A stretch of 33,868 nt of DNA from Streptomyces hygroscopicus. GTDB taxonomy: Bacteria; Actinomycetota; Actinomycetes; Streptomycetales; Streptomycetaceae. Every line of letters starts with the position of its first letter. Position 1 is the stretch's first letter. The position numbers and the translations under genes were made by a program. This document shows positions 16,519-25,535 of this stretch, in pieces. The stretch spans positions 1-33,868 of the forward strand of contig NZ_LBMW01000066.1 in the NCBI RefSeq assembly GCF_026168105.1. Direction: 5' to 3'. Below the pieces are notes generated by a model. The model had not been told where the DNA came from. It saw only the letters and a list, made by a program, of their open reading frames with translations, and ran no database searches.

Positions 16519-17063
16519 GCACGACCACCGGTGCCGTCGGCACACTCACCTTCCGCCCGCTCGACCCCGTCGAGGACGCCCGGCTCCTGCACGGCTGGGT
16601 CACGCATCCCAAGGCTGCCTACTGGATGATGCAGGACGCCCGGCCGCAGGACGTCGAGCACGTCTATCTGGACATCGCCGCCGACGAGCACCGTCACGCG
16701 CTGCTCGGGATGCACGAGGGCGTGCCCGCCTTCCTGATGGAGAAGTACGACCCGGCCCGCCGTGAGCTGGCCGGCCTGTACGAGGCCCGCCCCGGCGACG
16801 TCGGGATGCACTTCCTGGTCGCGCCGACCGACGCTCCCGTACACGGCTTCACCCGCGCCGTCATCACCGCCGTGATGGCCCACCTCTTCGAGGACCCGGC
16901 CACGCGCAGGGTCGTCGTCGAGCCCGATGTGCGCAACACGGCGGTGCACGCCCTGAACGAGGCCGTCGGGTTCGTGCCCGAGCGTGAGATCCGCAAGCCG
17001 GAGAAGACGGCGCTGCTGAGCTTCTGCACCCGCGAGCAGTTCCGGAAGGCGATGGCGATATGA
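16515..17063 (+). CDS. desC: N-hydroxycadaverine acyltransferase (GNAT family)
   Basis: A 182-residue GNAT acyltransferase of the siderophore type (AlcB/IucB/RhbD-like). It acylates N-hydroxycadaverine with succinyl- or acetyl-CoA to give the hydroxamate units. The characteristic HGWVTHPKAAYWMMQD is at about 28-43. The acyl-CoA-binding region is VVVEPDVRNTAVHALNEAVGF, in the C half. Its 4-bp overlaps with both desB and desD indicate a single translationally coupled mRNA. The choice of acyl-CoA is known for the family in Streptomyces and is not readable from these residues. Confidence 0.94.
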   Translation: MSTTTGAVGTLTFRPLDPVEDARLLHGWVTHPKAAYWMMQDARPQDVEHVYLDIAADEHRHALLGMHEGVPAFLMEKYDPARRELAGLYEARPGDVGMHFLVAPTDAPVHGFTRAVITAVMAHLFEDPATRRVVVEPDVRNTAVHALNEAVGFVPEREIRKPEKTALLSFCTREQFRKAMAI

Positions 17064-18838
17064 CCCTCGTCGACGCGGTCTCCCACCTGTCCCCCGAACG
17101 CTGGGAGCGGGCGGGCCGCCTGCTCGTCCGCAAGGCCCTCGCCGAGTTCGCCCATGAGCGGCTGATCTCCCCGGAACCGGAGGCCGAGAGTGCCGGCACG
17201 TACGTCGTCCGCAGCGACGACGGGGTCACCCGGTACCGGTTCGCCGCCATCGTTCGCGCTCTCGACCACTGGCAGATCGAGCCGGACTCGATCACCCGTC
17301 ATCGCGACGGGACCGAACTCCCCCTGGACGTACTGGACTTCTTCGTCGAGCTGAGGAATTCCCTCGGCCTGAGCGACGAGGTCCTGCCGGTCTATCTGGA
17401 GGAGATCTCCTCCACCGTCTCCGGCATCTGCTACAAGCTCGCCAAGCCGGAGGTGACCTCGGCCGAGCTCGCCAGGAGCGGGTTCCAGGAGATCGAGACC
17501 GGGATGGCCGAGGGCCATCCCTGCTTCGTCGCCAACAACGGGCGGCTCGGCTTCGGCATCCACGAATACCTGTCGTACGCCCCCGAGACCGCGAGACCCG
17601 TCCGGCTGGTGTGGCTGGCGGCGCACCGCTCACGGGCGGCGTTCACGGCGGGGGCCGGGATCGAGTACGAGTCGTTCGTACGGCAGGAGCTGGGGGCCAG
17701 GACCGTCGAGCGCTTCCGGGCGCGCCTGACCGACCGGGGCCTGGACCCCGCCGACTACCTCCTCCTACCCGTCCACCCCTGGCAGTGGTGGAACAAACTC
17801 ACGGTCACCTTCGCCGCCGAGGTCGCCCGGGGGCACCTCGTCTGCCTGGGCGAGGGCGACGACGAGTACCTCGCCCAGCAGTCCGTCCGGACCTTCTTCA
17901 ACCGGTCCCATCCGGAGAAGCACTATGTGAAGACGGCCCTTTCCGTCCTCAACATGGGATTCATGCGCGGGCTCTCGGCCACCTATATGACGGCGACGCC
18001 CGCGATCAACGACTGGCTGGCCCGGCTCGTCGAGAACGACCCCGTGCTGAAGTCGACGGGCCTGTCGGTCATCCGCGAGCGCGCCGCCGTCGGCTACCGC
18101 CACCTGGAGTACGAGGCCGCCACCGACCGCCACTCCCCGTACCGCAAGATGCTCGCCGCCCTGTGGCGCGAGAGCCCGGTGACCTCGCTCCAGGAGGGCG
18201 AGACCCTTGCGACCATGGCCTCGCTGGCTCATGTGGACCACACCGGCGCATCGTTCACGGGGGCACTGGTCGAGCGATCGGGGCTCGCGCCGGCGGAGTG
18301 GCTGCGTCGCTATCTGCGGGCGTACCTCACCCCGCTGCTGCACAGCTTCTACGCCTACGACCTGGTGTTCATGCCGCACGGCGAGAACGTCATCCTCGTC
18401 CTGAAGGACGGTGTCGTACAGCGCGCGATCTTCAAGGACATCGCCGAGGAGATCGCGGTCACGGACCCGGACGCGGCGCTTCCGCCCGAGGTCAGGCGGA
18501 TCCGCGTGGAGGTCCCCGAGGACAGGAAGCTCCTGTCGGTCTTCACGGACGTCTTCGACTGCTTCTTCCGGTTCGTCGCGGCCCACCTCGCCGCCGAGGG
18601 CGTCCTGGCGGAGGAGGACTTCTGGCGGACGGTCGCCGACGTCGTCCACGAGTATCAGGACGCGAACCCCGAACTCGCCGAGAAGTTCCGGCGGTACGAC
18701 ATGTTCGCCCCCGAGTTCCCCCTGTCCTGCCTCAACCGGCTTCAGCTGCGCGACAACCGGCAGATGGTGGACCTGGCGGATCCGTCCGGTGCACTTCAGC
18801 TGGCCGGGACCCTGAAGAACCCCATCGCGGGGCTGTGA
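17060..18838 (+). CDS. desD: NRPS-independent siderophore synthetase (desferrioxamine synthetase)
   Basis: A 592-residue IucA/IucC-family synthetase. It activates the succinyl carboxylate with ATP, then oligomerises and macrocyclises the hydroxamate monomers to desferrioxamines. Visible family blocks are EGHPCFVANNGRLGFG (ATP/substrate region, from about 153), LLLPVHPWQWWNKL, KTALSVLNMGFMRGLSATY, MPHGENVILVLKDG and FKDIAEEI. The C-terminal FhuF-like part includes FECFF-type aromatic segments (VFDCFFRF). It starts within the desC stop (ATGA) and is the last gene of the operon, followed by a strong bidirectional hairpin before the convergent hexosaminidase gene. Confidence 0.96.
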   Translation: MTLVDAVSHLSPERWERAGRLLVRKALAEFAHERLISPEPEAESAGTYVVRSDDGVTRYRFAAIVRALDHWQIEPDSITRHRDGTELPLDVLDFFVELRNSLGLSDEVLPVYLEEISSTVSGICYKLAKPEVTSAELARSGFQEIETGMAEGHPCFVANNGRLGFGIHEYLSYAPETARPVRLVWLAAHRSRAAFTAGAGIEYESFVRQELGARTVERFRARLTDRGLDPADYLLLPVHPWQWWNKLTVTFAAEVARGHLVCLGEGDDEYLAQQSVRTFFNRSHPEKHYVKTALSVLNMGFMRGLSATYMTATPAINDWLARLVENDPVLKSTGLSVIRERAAVGYRHLEYEAATDRHSPYRKMLAALWRESPVTSLQEGETLATMASLAHVDHTGASFTGALVERSGLAPAEWLRRYLRAYLTPLLHSFYAYDLVFMPHGENVILVLKDGVVQRAIFKDIAEEIAVTDPDAALPPEVRRIRVEVPEDRKLLSVFTDVFDCFFRFVAAHLAAEGVLAEEDFWRTVADVVHEYQDANPELAEKFRRYDMFAPEFPLSCLNRLQLRDNRQMVDLADPSGALQLAGTLKNPIAGL

Positions 18839-18856
18839 CCGGCCCCCACGGACAGG

Positions 18857-18891
18857 CGGGCACCCCGGTGTACGGTCCACCGGGGTGCCCG
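18857..18891. terminator. Bidirectional terminator hairpin between desD and hexosaminidase
   Basis: Arms CGGGCACCCCGGTG (18857-18870) and CACCGGGGTGCCCG (18878-18891) are perfectly complementary over 14 bp with a 7-nt loop. It sits in the 67-bp gap between convergent genes, so it probably stops both transcripts. Confidence 0.85.
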
Positions 18892-18905
18892 TCGGGGCAA
18901 TCGTC

Positions 18906-20498
18906 CTATCGGGCCGGCCAGGGCACCTGCGGCGAGCGGTAGTACCCGATGCCCAGCGCCTCCCAGCGAGGGCCCTGGGCCGCGAGTCGCACCCGGTAGG
19001 TGTTCCAGTCGTGCGTCGCGGTCGGCGACCAGCCCAGCTCTGCCGCGCCCGGCAGCCGGGGGAAGGTCATGTAGTCGATGTCGGCGTCCTTGACGATGGT
19101 CTCCGACCACAGGGGGGCCTCGACACCGGCGACCGCCGAAGCAGGGGCGCCGGGCAGATAGGTGCCCGGGTTCCAGTCGTAGGACCGCCGCACCTCAACC
19201 AGCCCCGCCCACTTCTGGCCGAGCGGAGTGGCATCGGTGTACTTCATGTCGAGGTAGACCCGGTCGGCCGGGGAGAGGATCAGCCCGGTGCCGTTCCGCG
19301 CCGCCCGGGCGACCTGGTCCTTCTCCGCCGCGCTGGTGGAGTCGAGCCCCCAGTACTGTGCGAGCGCGCCCTTCGCCGGGTGCGCGCCGGTCAGCTGGTG
19401 CCAGCCGATCACCGTCTTGCCGTACTTGGCGACGATGGGCTGCACCCGGTCCATGAACGTCACATAGTCGTCGTGGCTGGTGGAGTGCGCCTCGTCGCCG
19501 CCGATGTGGAGGTAGCGGCCGGGTGTGAGCGCGGCCAGTTCGCGGATGACGTCGTCGACGAAGGCGTACGTCACCGGCTTGGGCACGCACAGCGAACTGA
19601 AGCCGACGTTGGTGCCGGTGTAGAGCGGGGGCGCGACTCCGTTGCAGTTCAGTGCGGCGTACGAGGCGAGGGCTGCGTTGGTGTGGCCCGGCATGTCGAT
19701 CTCGGGGACGACCTCCAGATAGCGGGAGGCCGCGTAGCGGACGATCTCCTCGTACTGCGCCTTCGTGTAGAAGCCGCCCTTGCCGCCGCCGACCTCGGTC
19801 GAGCCGCCGTAGGCCGCGAGCCGCGGCCAGGAGTCGATCGCGATGCGCCAGCCCTGGTCGTCGCTCAGGTGCAGATGCAGGGCGTTGATCTTGTAGAGCG
19901 CCAACTCGTCGATGTAGCGCTTCACCTGGGCGACGGTGAAGAAGTGGCGGGAGACGTCGAGCATCGCGCCGCGGTAGGCATAGCGCGGCGCGTCCTTGAC
20001 GGTTCCGCCCGCCACCACCCAGGGCCCGGGCTGCACCGTCCTCTTCTCCACGGCCGCGGGCAGCAGCTGGCGCAGGGTCTGCACGCCGTGGAAGAGGCCC
20101 GCGGGCTTGCCTGCGGTGATCGTGACGCCCTGGGCGCCGCTGTCGAGACGGTATCCCTCGTCGCCGAACGGGCCGCCGCCCAGGCGCAGTCGGATGCCGC
20201 CGGTGCCGTTCGTGGTGACCGGGAGCCCGTAGCCGGTCGAGGGCCGCAGCACGTCCGCGAGGTACTCGCCGACCTGGCGGACCGCGCTCGAGTCGTCCAC
20301 GCGAATGCGGGTGCCGCGGGTGATCTCGTACGGTGTTCCGCCCGCGTCGGCCGAGACGGGTGCCGGGACGACCCGGCCGAGGGGCGAGGCGGCGCGGGCG
20401 GCCGCGGCGGGCGCGGCGGAGGTGCCGGCGGAGAGACCGGCCGCCGCAACGATCAGCAGCGTGCCGAGGAGGCGGGGCGTTCTGTGGTGCTGTCTCAC
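18906..20498 (-). CDS. Secreted beta-N-acetylhexosaminidase (GH20)
   Basis: A 530-residue exo-hexosaminidase that removes terminal GlcNAc from chitin oligomers or wall fragments. The signal peptide is visible: basic RQHHRTPR, hydrophobic LLGTLLIVAAAGLSAG, then an AxA-rich cleavage region (about 25-37). A GH20b-like domain follows, then the catalytic barrel from YRGAMLDVSRHFF (about 175). The catalytic Asp335-Glu336 pair lies in HIGGDEAHST, the same motif as the S. plicatus enzyme. LHLHLSDDQGWR and DMPGHTNAA are also conserved. The GTG at 20498 is preferred because GGGAG lies just upstream and it starts the signal peptide directly. A DasR-like site lies 82-97 bp upstream. Confidence 0.94.
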   Translation of the reverse strand: MRQHHRTPRLLGTLLIVAAAGLSAGTSAAPAAAARAASPLGRVVPAPVSADAGGTPYEITRGTRIRVDDSSAVRQVGEYLADVLRPSTGYGLPVTTNGTGGIRLRLGGGPFGDEGYRLDSGAQGVTITAGKPAGLFHGVQTLRQLLPAAVEKRTVQPGPWVVAGGTVKDAPRYAYRGAMLDVSRHFFTVAQVKRYIDELALYKINALHLHLSDDQGWRIAIDSWPRLAAYGGSTEVGGGKGGFYTKAQYEEIVRYAASRYLEVVPEIDMPGHTNAALASYAALNCNGVAPPLYTGTNVGFSSLCVPKPVTYAFVDDVIRELAALTPGRYLHIGGDEAHSTSHDDYVTFMDRVQPIVAKYGKTVIGWHQLTGAHPAKGALAQYWGLDSTSAAEKDQVARAARNGTGLILSPADRVYLDMKYTDATPLGQKWAGLVEVRRSYDWNPGTYLPGAPASAVAGVEAPLWSETIVKDADIDYMTFPRLPGAAELGWSPTATHDWNTYRVRLAAQGPRWEALGIGYYRSPQVPWPAR

Positions 20499-20579
20499 AT
20501 GCGCTCCCTTCCACAAGGTTCCACGAGGGCCCACGGGCACGTCCGGTCCGGACGACGCGCTCGTCCGGTTCGGACCCCG

Positions 20580-20595
20580 ACGGGTATAGACCACT
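20580..20595. promoter_or_regulatory. Candidate dre site (DasR operator)
   Basis: ACGGGTATAGACCACT matches the dre consensus AGTGGTCTAGACCACT in 13 of 16 positions, with a perfect right half TAGACCACT. It sits between the divergent hexosaminidase (start 20498) and DUF4429 gene (start 20627). DasR is the GntR-family GlcNAc-responsive repressor of chitin and amino-sugar genes, so control of the hexosaminidase is expected. Confidence 0.75.
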
Positions 20596-20626
20596 CTCTC
20601 GCAAAGTGGATGGAACAATCCCTGTC

Positions 20627-21508
20627 ATGGCGGAAATCATCCAAAGGGACGGCACATGGGCCTTTGACGGCGACGCCCTGCGGCTGACCCCGGGGCGCGA
20701 CAAGGGCGTCGGCCTGTTCCGCAGGACGCTGGGTGAACTCACCGTCCCCCTGGGGGCGCTGGCGGGCATCTCGTTCGAGCAGGGCCGCAAGACCGGGCGC
20801 CTGAGGCTGCGGCTGCGCGACGGCGCCGATCCGCTGCTGCAGGCGACCGGCGGCAGGCTCGACGAGTCCGACGACCCGTACCAGCTGACCGTGGAGGCCG
20901 ACCGCTACGGCGTCGCGGAGTACGTGGCGGAGGAGATCCGCAGTGCGCTCGTGCTGGACCAGGCGCCCTCCTGGCCGGTCGACCGCTATCTGCTGCCGGG
21001 CCCCGCCGTCCCGCTGTCCGCGTCCGCCGGGGACGGGACGGCGAGCTTCGACGGCGAGCACGTGCGCCTGGAGTGGAACTGGAAGACGGAGGACGCGAAG
21101 GCGGCCGGGGGCGCCCGGACGCTGGCCGTGGCCGGGATCACCGGCGTGGAGTGGCAGCCGGCGGCCGGCCTGGACAAGGGCTACCTGCGCTTCACCGTGC
21201 GCGGTGCGGAGACCAAGGCGCCGCCGAAGTACGACCCCAACGCGGTGGAGCTCTGGGGCTTCAAGAAGGACCCGCTGATGGCGCTCGTCGCCGCAGCCGT
21301 GCAGGCCCGGCTGCCGCACCCGGCGGCGCCCGTGGCGGTCGTACCGCGGCAGAAGGAACGCGTGGCCGCCCTGGAGCCGGGGTCCGTGGAGGACGGCCAT
21401 GACGTCCTGCTGCGCCGGCTGCGCGAGCTGGGCGAGCTGCACCGGACGGGCGTGCTGACGGACGACGAGTTCAGCATGGCCAAACAGGCGGTCCTCAAGC
21501 GCATGTGA
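20627..21508 (+). CDS. DUF4429 domain protein with C-terminal SHOCT motif
   Basis: A 293-residue cytoplasmic protein of unknown function. It has an internal duplication of a beta-rich (PH-like) domain. The first copy begins GTWAFDGDALRLTP (about 9-22) and continues LTVPLGALAGISFE; the second begins GTASFDGEHVRLEWNW (about 140) and continues LAVAGITGVEW. Both end with a strand such as GRLRLRLRDG or GYLRFTVRG. The last 35 residues (LLRRLRELGELHRTGVLTDDEF onwards) are a SHOCT oligomerisation motif. The ATG at 20627 is chosen because the upstream open frame covers the divergent signal peptide region. The dre-like site lies 32 bp upstream. A GC-rich hairpin near 21523-21546 separates it from the convergent phosphatase. 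Confidence 0.85.
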   Translation: MAEIIQRDGTWAFDGDALRLTPGRDKGVGLFRRTLGELTVPLGALAGISFEQGRKTGRLRLRLRDGADPLLQATGGRLDESDDPYQLTVEADRYGVAEYVAEEIRSALVLDQAPSWPVDRYLLPGPAVPLSASAGDGTASFDGEHVRLEWNWKTEDAKAAGGARTLAVAGITGVEWQPAAGLDKGYLRFTVRGAETKAPPKYDPNAVELWGFKKDPLMALVAAAVQARLPHPAAPVAVVPRQKERVAALEPGSVEDGHDVLLRRLRELGELHRTGVLTDDEFSMAKQAVLKRM

Positions 21509-21522
21509 GGACCGCCCTGTGC

Positions 21523-21546
21523 GCCCCGCCTCGCCGGGGGGCAGGA
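21523..21546. terminator. Possible GC-rich terminator between convergent genes
   Basis: A GCCCCG arm followed by a CGGGGG arm forms a short imperfect hairpin in the 44-bp gap between the DUF4429 gene and the convergent phosphatase. The stem is short, so the call is weak. Confidence 0.35.
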
Positions 21547-21552
21547 GTGGCC

Positions 21553-23136
21553 TTACTTGGCGCGGCGCGCCACCGTGAAGTGGTCGATCTGCGCGCCGGT
21601 CTCCGCGATGCCGCGCACCTTCAGCGTGGCCGGGCGGCCCTTGGTGGCGGGCGTGACGTCGACACGCAGGAACGAGTAGTCGAGGTAGCGCACGCGCGAC
21701 CAGGCGACAGTCTCGTTCTGCTTGGCGCCGTCCTTCATGCAGACGAACGAGTTCACGGACTCGACGTCCTTCTCGTGGCCCTCGTAGGACTGGTCGGCGC
21801 TGAACGCGTAGAGGCTGCGGCCTGCCGCGCCCGCTGTGACGTACACCACGCCGTCGGTCTCGGGGTAGGCGGTGCCGCCGATCGGCAGTTTCTTGGCGAC
21901 CGCGTTGCCCTTGATGACGTCGGTGCGCTCGTAGACGTGGTTGTGGCCGTTGATCACGAGGTCGACGGTGTACTTCTCGAACAGCGGCACCCACTCCTGG
22001 CGTACGCCCCCCTCCGAGGCGTGCGCGGTCGAGGTGCAGTACGAGCAGTGGTGGAAGAAGACGACGATGAAGTCGACGGTGTGGTCGGCCCGGTACTTCC
22101 TGAGCTGCGTCTCGAGCCAGTTCGTCTGGGTGCCGCCGGAGATGCCGAGGTTGGCCGGGATCTCGAGGGAGACGTCGTTGGCGTCCAGCGAGATGATCGC
22201 CGTGTTGCCGTGCACGAAGGAGTAGACGCCCGGCAGGTTCTTCCGGTCGGGGCCGTTCTCGGGCAGCTGCCAGCGGGCCTCCTCACCGCCGTAGCCGTTC
22301 GGCGAGTACCAGGCCTCCATGTCGTGGTTGCCGTACGAGACCATCCACGGCACCTGCTTGGCCACCGACTCGGTCTGGTGGAGGAACTGGTCCCACACGC
22401 GCGAGTCGAAGCCGGCGTCGGAAGTCTTGCCCGCACCCGCCGGGTCGCCGTAGGCGATGTCGCCGGCGTGCAGGTGGAAGGCCGGGTTCTGGGCGAGGAT
22501 CAAGCTGTCGTTGGCGAGGCCGTGGTAGCTGACGCCCTGGTCGCCGAAGGCGGTGAAGGTGAACGGCTCGGCGTGCCGGGGAGCGGTGGTGAAGGTGCCG
22601 AGGGTGCCGAGCAGATGCGGGGCGGCCGGGTCGAAGCCCTCGTGGCCGACGCCGTAGTAGTAGGTCCGGCCGGGGCGCAGGTGGGTGAGCCGGGCGTGCA
22701 GGTAGTACTGGGTGTGGTCGCCGCCGGCGCCGACTGCTGCCGGGGTGTGCAGGGCGCGGACCTCGGCCTCGATCTTGCGCGAGAGGTCACAGGGGTGGGC
22801 GCCGATGCGGATGAAGGGCTTCCTGACCGCGACCGGGACCTGCCAGGAGACCGTCATCTCCGTACGCGGGTCGTCTCCGTAGGCGAGGTGGCGGCCGAAG
22901 GGGGCGACGAGGGCGCCGTCGACCGTCTCGACCGCGGGGGCCGTTCCCTGGGCCGGGACGGCGGCCTGGGCGGTGGCGCCCGGTACGAACGCGCCACCCG
23001 CGACGGCACCGAGTGTGACGGCTCCGCCTCTGATCATCGTGCGCCGGGAGAATCTCGCGCGCAGGTACTCGTGCTGCTCCGCCATGCTCATGCGGGCCGC
23101 GAGCTTCTCCGGAACTCCCATGCGAGGTATGTCCAT
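21553..23136 (-). CDS. Tat-exported purple-acid-type metallophosphoesterase
   Basis: A 527-residue secreted phosphatase. A Tat signal is seen as FSRRTMIRGG with twin arginines 31-32, then a hydrophobic segment and an AQA-type cleavage region near 55-60. An N-terminal fibronectin-like domain (VSWQVP, RTYYYGVGH) precedes the catalytic domain. The dinuclear metal motifs are in order: FTAFGDQG, LHAGDIAYGD, VSYGNHDMEAWY, VVFFHHCSYC and VINGHNHVYERTD. These match purple acid phosphatases, which hydrolyse phosphomonoesters outside the cell. The start is uncertain: ATGs at 23136 and slightly downstream (MGVPEKL, MSMAEQ) all precede the twin arginines, and a GGAGG lies 13 nt before 23136. No PHO box was recognised. 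Confidence 0.88.
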   Translation of the reverse strand: MDIPRMGVPEKLAARMSMAEQHEYLRARFSRRTMIRGGAVTLGAVAGGAFVPGATAQAAVPAQGTAPAVETVDGALVAPFGRHLAYGDDPRTEMTVSWQVPVAVRKPFIRIGAHPCDLSRKIEAEVRALHTPAAVGAGGDHTQYYLHARLTHLRPGRTYYYGVGHEGFDPAAPHLLGTLGTFTTAPRHAEPFTFTAFGDQGVSYHGLANDSLILAQNPAFHLHAGDIAYGDPAGAGKTSDAGFDSRVWDQFLHQTESVAKQVPWMVSYGNHDMEAWYSPNGYGGEEARWQLPENGPDRKNLPGVYSFVHGNTAIISLDANDVSLEIPANLGISGGTQTNWLETQLRKYRADHTVDFIVVFFHHCSYCTSTAHASEGGVRQEWVPLFEKYTVDLVINGHNHVYERTDVIKGNAVAKKLPIGGTAYPETDGVVYVTAGAAGRSLYAFSADQSYEGHEKDVESVNSFVCMKDGAKQNETVAWSRVRYLDYSFLRVDVTPATKGRPATLKVRGIAETGAQIDHFTVARRAK

Positions 23137-23297
23137 GGCGCCAGAAGTTCCTCCACATGAGCAACGTGGCACAAGACACAGGATGGACAGCCCCGAAACA
23201 GGGGCCCAACAGGGCCCCATGGCAACTTCAATGAGCATCTGCCCGAAATCGGGCACGATTCTTGCGATTCCAGCGCTCGTACTCCAGGATCTACCGG

Positions 23298-23555
23298 GTG
23301 CACGACGAACTTGTTGATCACCTTGCGCGGTCCACGCCCCTCAGCCGGGGCGAGGCGCTCCGCGTGGTCCAGGACGTGCTCGCCTACTTCGACGAGACGA
23401 CCGAGGAGTTCGTCCGCCGCCGCCACCGCGAGCTCCAGGGTCAGGGCCTGGTGAACGCGACGATCTTCGAACGGATCGAGGCGGATCTGAAGTATCGCGC
23501 GGTCGCGCCGCCCGGGCTTACGCTCCGGCAACTGCGCCGCATCGTCTACGGCTGA
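23298..23555 (+). CDS. Small conserved actinobacterial protein of unknown function
   Basis: An 85-residue protein starting at a GTG with AGGAT upstream; a TTG at 23262 would add 12 residues that look non-coding. The sequence is mostly helical and charged: HDELVDHLARSTPLSRGEALRVVQDV, then YFDETTEEFVRRRHRELQ and a C-terminal LTLRQLRRIVYG. It has no membrane segment or signal. I recall small hypothetical proteins like this next to glmS2 in streptomycetes. It ends 54 bp before glmS and may be co-transcribed with it. No function is inferred. Confidence 0.7.
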   Translation: MHDELVDHLARSTPLSRGEALRVVQDVLAYFDETTEEFVRRRHRELQGQGLVNATIFERIEADLKYRAVAPPGLTLRQLRRIVYG

Positions 23556-23609
23556 GACGCCGAAGGACGTTTTCACCACCATGGCGACAAAAGGGACTTA
23601 AGGAACTAT

Positions 23610-25427
23610 ATGTGCGGAATCGTCGGATACATCGGTAAGCGCGATGTGGCCCCGCTGCTGCTGGAAGGCCTGCAGCGGCTGGAGTACCGCGGCTACGACT
23701 CGGCGGGCATCGTCGTCACGTCCCCGAAGACGGCCGGCCTGAAGATGGTCAAGGCCAAGGGCCGGGTCCGCGATCTGGAGGCCAAGGTCCCCGCGCGCTT
23801 CAAGGGCACCACCGGCATCGCCCACACCCGCTGGGCCACCCACGGCGCCCCCTCCGATGTGAACGCCCACCCGCACATGTCGGCCGACCACAAAGTCGCC
23901 GTCGTGCACAACGGCATCATCGACAACGCATCCGACCTGCGGAAGAAGCTGGAGGCGGACGGCGTCGAGTTCCTCTCCGAGACCGACACCGAGGTCCTCA
24001 CCCACCTCATCGCCCGCTCCCAGGCCGAGACCCTGGAGGAGAAGGTCCGCCAGGCGCTGCGGGTCGTCGAGGGCACGTACGGCATCGCCGTGATGCACGC
24101 CGACTTCGCGGACCGCATCGTGGTGGCCCGCAACGGCTCCCCCGTCGTCCTCGGCATCGGCGAGAAGGAGATGTTCGTCGCCTCCGACGTCGCCGCGCTG
24201 GTCACCCACACCCGCCAGATAGTCACGCTGGACGACGGCGAGATGGCGACCCTGAAGGCCGACGACTTCCGCACCTACACCACCGAGGGCACCCGGACGA
24301 CGGCCGAGCCGACCACCGTGGAGTGGGAGGCCGAGTCGTACGACATGGGCGGCCACGACACCTACATGCACAAGGAGATCCACGAGCAGGCCGACGCCGT
24401 GGACCGGGTGCTGCGCGGTCGCATCGACGACCGGTTCTCCACGGTGCACCTGGGCGGCCTGAACCTCGACGCCCGTGAGGCACGCGCGGTGCGCCGGGTG
24501 AAGATCCTCGGCTGCGGCACCTCGTACCACGCGGGCATGATCGGCGCCCAGATGATCGAGGAACTCGCCCGCATCCCGGCAGACGCCGAGCCGGCATCGG
24601 AATTCCGGTACCGCAACGCGGTGGTGGACCCCGACACGCTGTACGTCGCGGTCTCCCAGTCCGGCGAGACCTACGACGTCCTGGCCGCCGTCCAGGAGCT
24701 GAAGCGCAAGGGCGCGCGCGTGCTGGGCATCGTCAACGTCGTCGGTTCGGCGATCGCGCGCGAGGCGGACGGCGGCATGTACGTGCACGCGGGTCCCGAG
24801 GTGTGCGTGGTGTCCACCAAGTGCTTCACCAACACCACCGTCGCCTTCGCGCTGCTGGCCCTGCACCTCGGCCGCACCCGCGACCTGTCCGTCCGTGACG
24901 GCAAGCGGATCATCGAGGGCCTGCGGAAGCTGCCCGGGCAGATCACGGAGATCCTCAAGCAGGAGGAGGAGATCAAGAAGCTGGCGGAGCAGTTCGCGGA
25001 CGCCCGCTCGATGCTCTTCATCGGTCGTGTGCGCGGCTACCCGGTGGCCCGCGAGGCCTCGCTGAAGCTGAAGGAGGTCTCCTACATCCACGCCGAGGCC
25101 TACCCGGCCTCCGAGCTGAAGCACGGTCCGCTCGCACTGATCGAGCCCGCTCTGCCGACGGTCGCGATCGTGCCGGACGACGACCTGCTGGAGAAGAACC
25201 GCGCGGCCATGGAGGAGATCAAGGCCCGCAGCGGCCGGATCCTCGCGGTCGCCCACCAGGAGCAGGAGAAGGCCGACCAGACGATCGTCGTCCCGAAGAA
25301 CGAGGACGAGCTCGACCCGATCCTGATGGGTATTCCGCTGCAGCTCCTCGCCTACCACACGGCGCTTGCCCTGGGCCGGGACATCGACAAGCCGCGCAAC
25401 CTCGCCAAGTCGGTGACCGTGGAGTAG
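23610..25427 (+). CDS. glmS: Glutamine--fructose-6-phosphate aminotransferase (second-type GlmS)
   Basis: A 605-residue aminotransferase that makes glucosamine-6-phosphate from fructose-6-phosphate and glutamine, the entry to amino-sugar and peptidoglycan synthesis. The N-terminal Ntn glutaminase has Cys2 as nucleophile (MCGIVGYIGKRDV) and HTRWATHG (from about 72). Two SIS sugar isomerase domains follow, with LGCGTSYHAGMIG, SQSGETYDVLAA and SEL-type EAYPASELKHGPLALIEP. The C terminus LAKSVTVE is the usual sugar-site tail. AAGGA lies 6 nt before the ATG. From memory this corresponds to the glmS2 copy, distinct from the housekeeping gene near glmM. A strong terminator follows. Confidence 0.96.
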   Translation: MCGIVGYIGKRDVAPLLLEGLQRLEYRGYDSAGIVVTSPKTAGLKMVKAKGRVRDLEAKVPARFKGTTGIAHTRWATHGAPSDVNAHPHMSADHKVAVVHNGIIDNASDLRKKLEADGVEFLSETDTEVLTHLIARSQAETLEEKVRQALRVVEGTYGIAVMHADFADRIVVARNGSPVVLGIGEKEMFVASDVAALVTHTRQIVTLDDGEMATLKADDFRTYTTEGTRTTAEPTTVEWEAESYDMGGHDTYMHKEIHEQADAVDRVLRGRIDDRFSTVHLGGLNLDAREARAVRRVKILGCGTSYHAGMIGAQMIEELARIPADAEPASEFRYRNAVVDPDTLYVAVSQSGETYDVLAAVQELKRKGARVLGIVNVVGSAIAREADGGMYVHAGPEVCVVSTKCFTNTTVAFALLALHLGRTRDLSVRDGKRIIEGLRKLPGQITEILKQEEEIKKLAEQFADARSMLFIGRVRGYPVAREASLKLKEVSYIHAEAYPASELKHGPLALIEPALPTVAIVPDDDLLEKNRAAMEEIKARSGRILAVAHQEQEKADQTIVVPKNEDELDPILMGIPLQLLAYHTALALGRDIDKPRNLAKSVTVE

Positions 25428-25456
25428 CAACTCCCCCTCGCTGGGCCCCATGTGAA

Positions 25457-25489
25457 CGACCCCCTGTGTGCCACCAGCACAGGGGGTCG
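25457..25489. terminator. Terminator hairpin after glmS
   Basis: CGACCCCCTGTG (25457-25468) and CACAGGGGGTCG (25478-25489) form a perfect 12-bp stem with a 9-nt loop, followed by CTCTTTC. It lies between convergent glmS and the membrane protein gene and may act on both. Confidence 0.85.
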
Positions 25490-25535
25490 CTCTTTCGGCC
25501 GGCCGGGGCTGCCCTCACCCCGGCCCGTCGCTGCC

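Noticed and set aside
18885..20687. Plus-strand open frame of 600 codons
   Set aside because: Antisense to the hexosaminidase with its catalytic motif. The translation is Gly/Val/Asp-rich shadow sequence.
21505..23160. Plus-strand open frame of 551 codons
   Set aside because: Antisense to the purple-acid-type phosphatase, whose five metal motifs are in order on the minus strand.
23598..25451. Minus-strand open frame of 617 codons
   Set aside because: Exact shadow of glmS.
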